Shown in pieces: positions 5,853 through 8,731 of a stretch of 8,731 nt of DNA. The notes beneath the pieces are model-generated. The model was not told the DNA's origin and did not search any database. It was given only the letters and a program-made list of their open reading frames with translations. Numbering within the stretch: position 1 is the stretch's first letter; each line of letters begins with the position of its first letter. The position numbers and the translations under genes are program-made. Source of the DNA: Actinomycetes bacterium (GTDB taxonomy: Bacteria; Actinomycetota; Acidimicrobiia; Acidimicrobiales; RAAP-2); the NCBI GenBank assembly GCA_021787255.1, contig JAJYMD010000016.1, positions 1-8,731 of the forward strand, read 5' to 3'.

Positions 5853-6665
5853 TCAGCCGCTTTCCCCTTCCACGACACGACCGACCGGTGACGTGATGCG
5901 CGCCAGGAACTGGCGGGTCCTCTCGTGGTTCGGGTTCGCGAGGACCTCGTCGGGCGGTCCCGACTCGACGACGACCCCCCCGTCCATGAAGATCACCCGG
6001 TGACTGACCTCCCTCGCGAACCCCATCTCGTGGGTGACGACGATCATCGTCGTTCCGTCCTTCGCGAGTGCCTGCATGACCTGGAGCACCTCGCCGACGA
6101 TCTCCGGGTCGAGCGCCGAGGTCGGCTCGTCGAAGAGCATCAGCTTCGGACGCATCGCGAGCGCTCGTGCGATCGCGACGCGCTGCTGCTGCCCGCCTGA
6201 GAGCTGGGCAGGATAGGAGCTCGCCTTGTCGGCCAACCCGACCCGTTCGAGCAGGGTCGTCGCCCGCCTCTCCACCTCGTCGCGAGGCTCTTTCTTCACC
6301 GAGATCGGGGCCTCCATGACGTTCTGCAGCGCAGTCAGGTGCGCGAAGAGGTTGAAGCTCTGGAACACCATGCCGATCTGGACCCGCTGCATCGCCAGCT
6401 CGCTGGCACGCAGGCCGACGATCCGGCCACCTTCGATCCGCTGACCCATCATCTCGCCATCCAAGTGGATCGTCCCAGAAGTCGGCTCCTCGAGGAAGTT
6501 GATGCAGCGAAGCAGCGTGCTCTTTCCCGACCCCGACGGCCCGATGACGCACAGCACCTCTCCGGTATGGACGTCGAAGCTGACGCCTCGCAGCACTTCG
6601 GTCCTGCCGAACCGCTTGTGGAGGCTGTCGATGCGGAGGATGGGCTGGTCGGCGTGCACGATCAC
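5853..6665 (-). CDS. PAAT-family ABC transporter ATP-binding protein (GlnQ/HisP type), importer 2
   Basis: A cytoplasmic ATPase of 270 residues that pairs with the permease just upstream. Walker A is GPSGSGKST (42-50), the Q-loop is [17 protein letters not shown] (100-116), the signature is LSGGQQQR (155-162), Walker B is [14 protein letters not shown] (175-188) and the switch histidine is His212 (VTHEMGFA). All key residues are present and the length is a little above the family norm. It is clearly related to the other ATPase in the window, but the two differ throughout (for example QSFNLFAHL against QQFNLFPHL), so they are older paralogs and not a fresh duplication. The GTG at 6665 has GAGG 4 nt upstream; a second in-frame GTG at 6659 is also possible. 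It begins 58 bp after the permease stop, with no clear promoter between. Confidence 0.9.
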   Translation of the reverse strand: MIVHADQPILRIDSLHKRFGRTEVLRGVSFDVHTGEVLCVIGPSGSGKSTLLRCINFLEEPTSGTIHLDGEMMGQRIEGGRIVGLRASELAMQRVQIGMVFQSFNLFAHLTALQNVMEAPISVKKEPRDEVERRATTLLERVGLADKASSYPAQLSGGQQQRVAIARALAMRPKLMLFDEPTSALDPEIVGEVLQVMQALAKDGTTMIVVTHEMGFAREVSHRVIFMDGGVVVESGPPDEVLANPNHERTRQFLARITSPVGRVVEGESG

Positions 6666-6723
6666 CTACCCTCGTCCCGCCGTGCGCGGAGCGTGATCAA
6701 GAACATTCCGGTCAGACACGTCC

Positions 6724-7752
6724 TCACGAGAGGAACTGATCGAACTGGCGCGCGCGGATCCGATCCAGGAGGTTCGTCGAGCGCCGGCTCGACTCGCTGC
6801 GTCCGAAGTGGCGTTCCACGAAGTGCTGTCCGACCGAGAGCACGGTCGTCACGATCAGGTACCAGAGGCACGCGACGACGAGCAGCGGGATCGTCTGGAA
6901 CGTCCTCGCGTAGACGAGCTGCACGGAGTAGAGAAGCTCGGGGAGCGAGATGACGCTGACCAGGCTCGTGCCCTTCAGCATGCTGATGGCCTGGTTGCCC
7001 GTCGGCGGGATGATGAACCTCATCGCCTGCGGGAACACAATCCGCCGGAATGCAAGCGTCCTGGTCATCCCCAGTGCGGTGGCGGCCTCGGTCTGGCGGG
7101 TGTCGACGGACACGATGCCAGCCCGCACGATCTCGGACATGTAGGCGGCCTCGTTCAGACCGAGCCCGAGCGTCGCGGCGACGAGCGTCGTGACGAGCGC
7201 GTTCGTGCTGCCGCTGACGAAGGTCGGGCCGAAGGGGACGCCGATCGACAGCCGGGGGACGAAAGCGGCGATGTTGTACCAGAACAGGATCTGGACGAGC
7301 AGCGGCGTCCCACGGAAGAACCAGATGTACACCGTCGCGGCGAGGGAGAGCACGGCGCTCTTCGACAGCCGCATCAACGCGAGGATGGTCCCTCCGACGA
7401 TGCCGATCGTCATCGCGAGCGCGGTGAGGTACAAGGTGCGGAGGAGCCCGGCGAGGATCCCGCCGTTCACGAACCAGTGGCCGACGACTCCCCACTGGAG
7501 GCTGCTCGAGGTGACGAGGAGATGCCCGAGCATGGCGAGCAGCACCAGCACGACCGCAAGAAGCGTCCAGCGAGCGGGTTTGCGCACGAGGCGAGGCAGG
7601 TCGCTCCTCTTCGGCAGCCGCCGCTCCCTTTGGGCATCGGCCCGCTCGGCCCCGTCCGCCGGGGAGAGCGGCTCGGCGGCCTGCTCCGAGAGGGCCGCGC
7701 GCGCGGGCCGGTCACGCACGGTCACCGGTGTCGGTGTCGGTGAGCCGCCCAC
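6724..7752 (-). CDS. PAAT-family ABC transporter permease (HisM/GlnP type), importer 2
   Basis: An inner-membrane permease of 342 residues, about 80-100 longer than the family core. The extra length is an N-terminal cytoplasmic tail (about 1-60; charged, Pro/Ala-rich) and an additional hydrophobic helix at about 61-81. The core has helices near 100-127, 136-160, 184-205, 250-272 and 288-307. WFFRGTPLLVQ is at 144-154, and the ATPase-docking EAA loop TEAATALGMTRTLAF (221-235) leads to IVFPQA (238-243). The start is uncertain: GTG 7752 is the first usable codon after a stop at 7791-7789, but there is no good Shine-Dalgarno site, and GTGs at codons 10 and 12 are alternatives. It is the first gene of the importer 2 operon. 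Confidence 0.88.
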   Translation of the reverse strand: MGGSPTPTPVTVRDRPARAALSEQAAEPLSPADGAERADAQRERRLPKRSDLPRLVRKPARWTLLAVVLVLLAMLGHLLVTSSSLQWGVVGHWFVNGGILAGLLRTLYLTALAMTIGIVGGTILALMRLSKSAVLSLAATVYIWFFRGTPLLVQILFWYNIAAFVPRLSIGVPFGPTFVSGSTNALVTTLVAATLGLGLNEAAYMSEIVRAGIVSVDTRQTEAATALGMTRTLAFRRIVFPQAMRFIIPPTGNQAISMLKGTSLVSVISLPELLYSVQLVYARTFQTIPLLVVACLWYLIVTTVLSVGQHFVERHFGRSESSRRSTNLLDRIRARQFDQFLS

Positions 7753-7863
7753 GAAGCGCGCTGCTCGTCCAGTGGGGTCGGACCGTCGCTACCGGGAACG
7801 GCGGCAGAAGCGAGTTCCCGACGCGCACCGGGCCCCCGCTCTCCCGGCTCCCCGGAAAGTCCG

Positions 7864-7880
7864 TCCGCTCTGCGAGCGGA
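7864..7880 (-). promoter_or_regulatory. hairpin-forming inverted repeat in the importer 2 leader
   Basis: TCCGCTC-TGC-GAGCGGA, a seven-pair stem with a three-base loop, falls about 18-34 nt after the predicted start site of P3. It lacks a following T-run. It could be an mRNA 5' stem or an operator; no function can be assigned. Confidence 0.4.
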
Positions 7881-7904
7881 TGTCCGAAACATAGGAGATG
7901 GGTC

Positions 7905-7933
7905 ATTCTCTGGTCCCCGCAGACCCGTGTCAA
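7905..7933 (-). promoter_or_regulatory. sigma70/sigmaA-type promoter (P3) of importer 2
   Basis: TTGACA (7933-7928), 17 bp, then GAGAAT (7910-7905) on the minus strand. The -35 is perfect; the -10 keeps A2, A4, A5 and T6. It lies 45 bp after the end of the DUF885 gene and about 146 nt before the permease start at 7752. Confidence 0.6.
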
Positions 7934-7977
7934 GACGACCGCACGCCCCTCTCACGACAACGTCGACGAGCGGGCGC

Positions 7978-8679
7978 TCAGACCTGCCCGGGAGACGCCG
8001 CGAAGGACGCCGCCTCCTCTGCTGCAGTTCCCAGGTCCATCGGCACCGAGGCCGCGAGATGGTCGCGTGCCTCGCCGAGCGTCATGTCACCCGCCGCGAG
8101 CCGCACGTCCACCTCCACGCGCAGCGCACGCAGGCGCATGAAAGAGAAGATCGCCGTGCGCGTGGGCGAGGTCTCGGAGAAGTAACCCGCCTGCAGCATC
8201 ATCTCCTGGTTGCAGAAGACGATGCCTTCATTCGCGCACGAGTCGTAGTAGCGCCGCCGAAGGTGGTTCGGATGGCGCCACGAGAGGGCGAGCCGCTGGT
8301 AGTGGACGCCCTCGTGAGCGATCATCGAGCTGGGGTCAAGAACCTTGGCGGCGAAGAAGTACGGCAGGTCGCCGGTGACCGGCGGAAGGTAACGGGTGCC
8401 GTTCTCGTCGAGGCGCGACTCGGAGGTGAGTTCGTCGGTGACCCCCAGCCAGAGGATCGGCTCGAGGTAGCCGGGCATCGGGGCCATCAGGTAGTGCCCG
8501 AGCTCCGGGGGCTGGCACCGGATGCCGCGCTCCTCGTCGAAGGCGCGGGTCCGCTCCCCTTCCTCGGCCGCGCGGCGCACGAGGTGCTCGACATTCGGAG
8601 ACACGAGATGCTCGATATCCGGCGCGGGCACGCGGTGGGCGGCGGCCGCCTCGCCTCTGCCGCGGACAGCGCCGCTCAC
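7978..8679 (-). CDS. DUF885-family putative metallopeptidase, truncated (possible pseudogene)
   Basis: A 233-residue product matching, from memory of the family, the later part of DUF885 proteins, which are usually about 550-600 residues. It shows HEGVHYQ (122-128, a HExxH zinc-type motif), ANEGIVFCNQEMMLQAG (149-165) with Glu151 and Glu159 as possible third ligands, MRLRALRVEVDVRLAAG (181-197) and SVPMD (211-215). It stops after ASPGQV, where the family normally continues for about 60 residues; neither other frame past the stop recovers that segment. The N-terminal helical half is also absent. GTG 8679 has GGGAG 7 nt upstream, but the frame is open to the right window edge, so the gene may begin outside. 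The first 20 or so residues are low in complexity. Activity as a peptidase is doubtful. It is not obviously part of the transporter operon. Confidence 0.6.
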   Translation of the reverse strand: MSGAVRGRGEAAAAHRVPAPDIEHLVSPNVEHLVRRAAEEGERTRAFDEERGIRCQPPELGHYLMAPMPGYLEPILWLGVTDELTSESRLDENGTRYLPPVTGDLPYFFAAKVLDPSSMIAHEGVHYQRLALSWRHPNHLRRRYYDSCANEGIVFCNQEMMLQAGYFSETSPTRTAIFSFMRLRALRVEVDVRLAAGDMTLGEARDHLAASVPMDLGTAAEEAASFAASPGQV

Positions 8680-8731
8680 CGCGTGGCTCCCGCGCCCGGC
8701 TCCCTCTCCGCCGTGCCCGCGCCGGGCACGG

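Noticed and set aside
6720..6740. Small hairpin (TCCTC-4 nt-GAGGA) over the permease 2 stop codon.
   Set aside because: Only five pairs and no T-run; expected by chance in this composition.
7712..7933. Small minus-strand frames in the importer 2 leader.
   Set aside because: They begin inside the promoter boxes and have no ribosome site or family resemblance.

Overview
The window is a high-GC bacterial segment in which every convincing gene lies on the minus strand, so transcription runs from high to low coordinates. Frequent GTG starts, strong third-position G/C bias and short intergenic gaps suggest an actinobacterial (Actinomycetota-like) genome. That assignment is only tentative, because no phylogenetic marker is present and neither solute-binding protein carries a lipobox.

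Reading in the direction of transcription, the window opens with the fragment of a DUF885-family putative metallopeptidase (8679-7978). It has a HExxH motif but seems to lack the family's C-terminal end, and probably its N-terminal half. A first polar-amino-acid-type (PAAT) ABC importer follows: permease (7752-6724), ATPase (6665-5853) and solute-binding protein (5678-4686). There is a promoter-like site before the permease and another, with an inverted repeat beside it, before the binding protein. A 476-bp gap holds a near-perfect sigma70/sigmaA-type promoter (TTGACA-17-GATAAT) and a leader of about 245 nt.

That promoter should drive a second, differently ordered PAAT importer: ATPase (4209-3352), permease (3335-2553) and binding protein (2475-1591). 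The same operon continues into an FAD-dependent oxidoreductase with a C-terminal BFD-like [2Fe-2S] domain (1544-48), and then into a gene that starts inside the oxidoreductase stop region and leaves the window at the left edge.

The flavoprotein resembles the alpha subunits of HcnB/OoxA-type heteromeric dehydrogenases, which act on glycine, opines or D-hydroxyproline. Together with two PAAT importers this suggests a locus for uptake and oxidation of an amino acid or N-substituted amino acid. The substrate is inference. The clue most worth following is that the first importer's binding protein (SBP2) seems to have lost acidic residues normally used to hold the alpha-amino group. No RNA genes, mobile elements or CRISPR arrays were seen.
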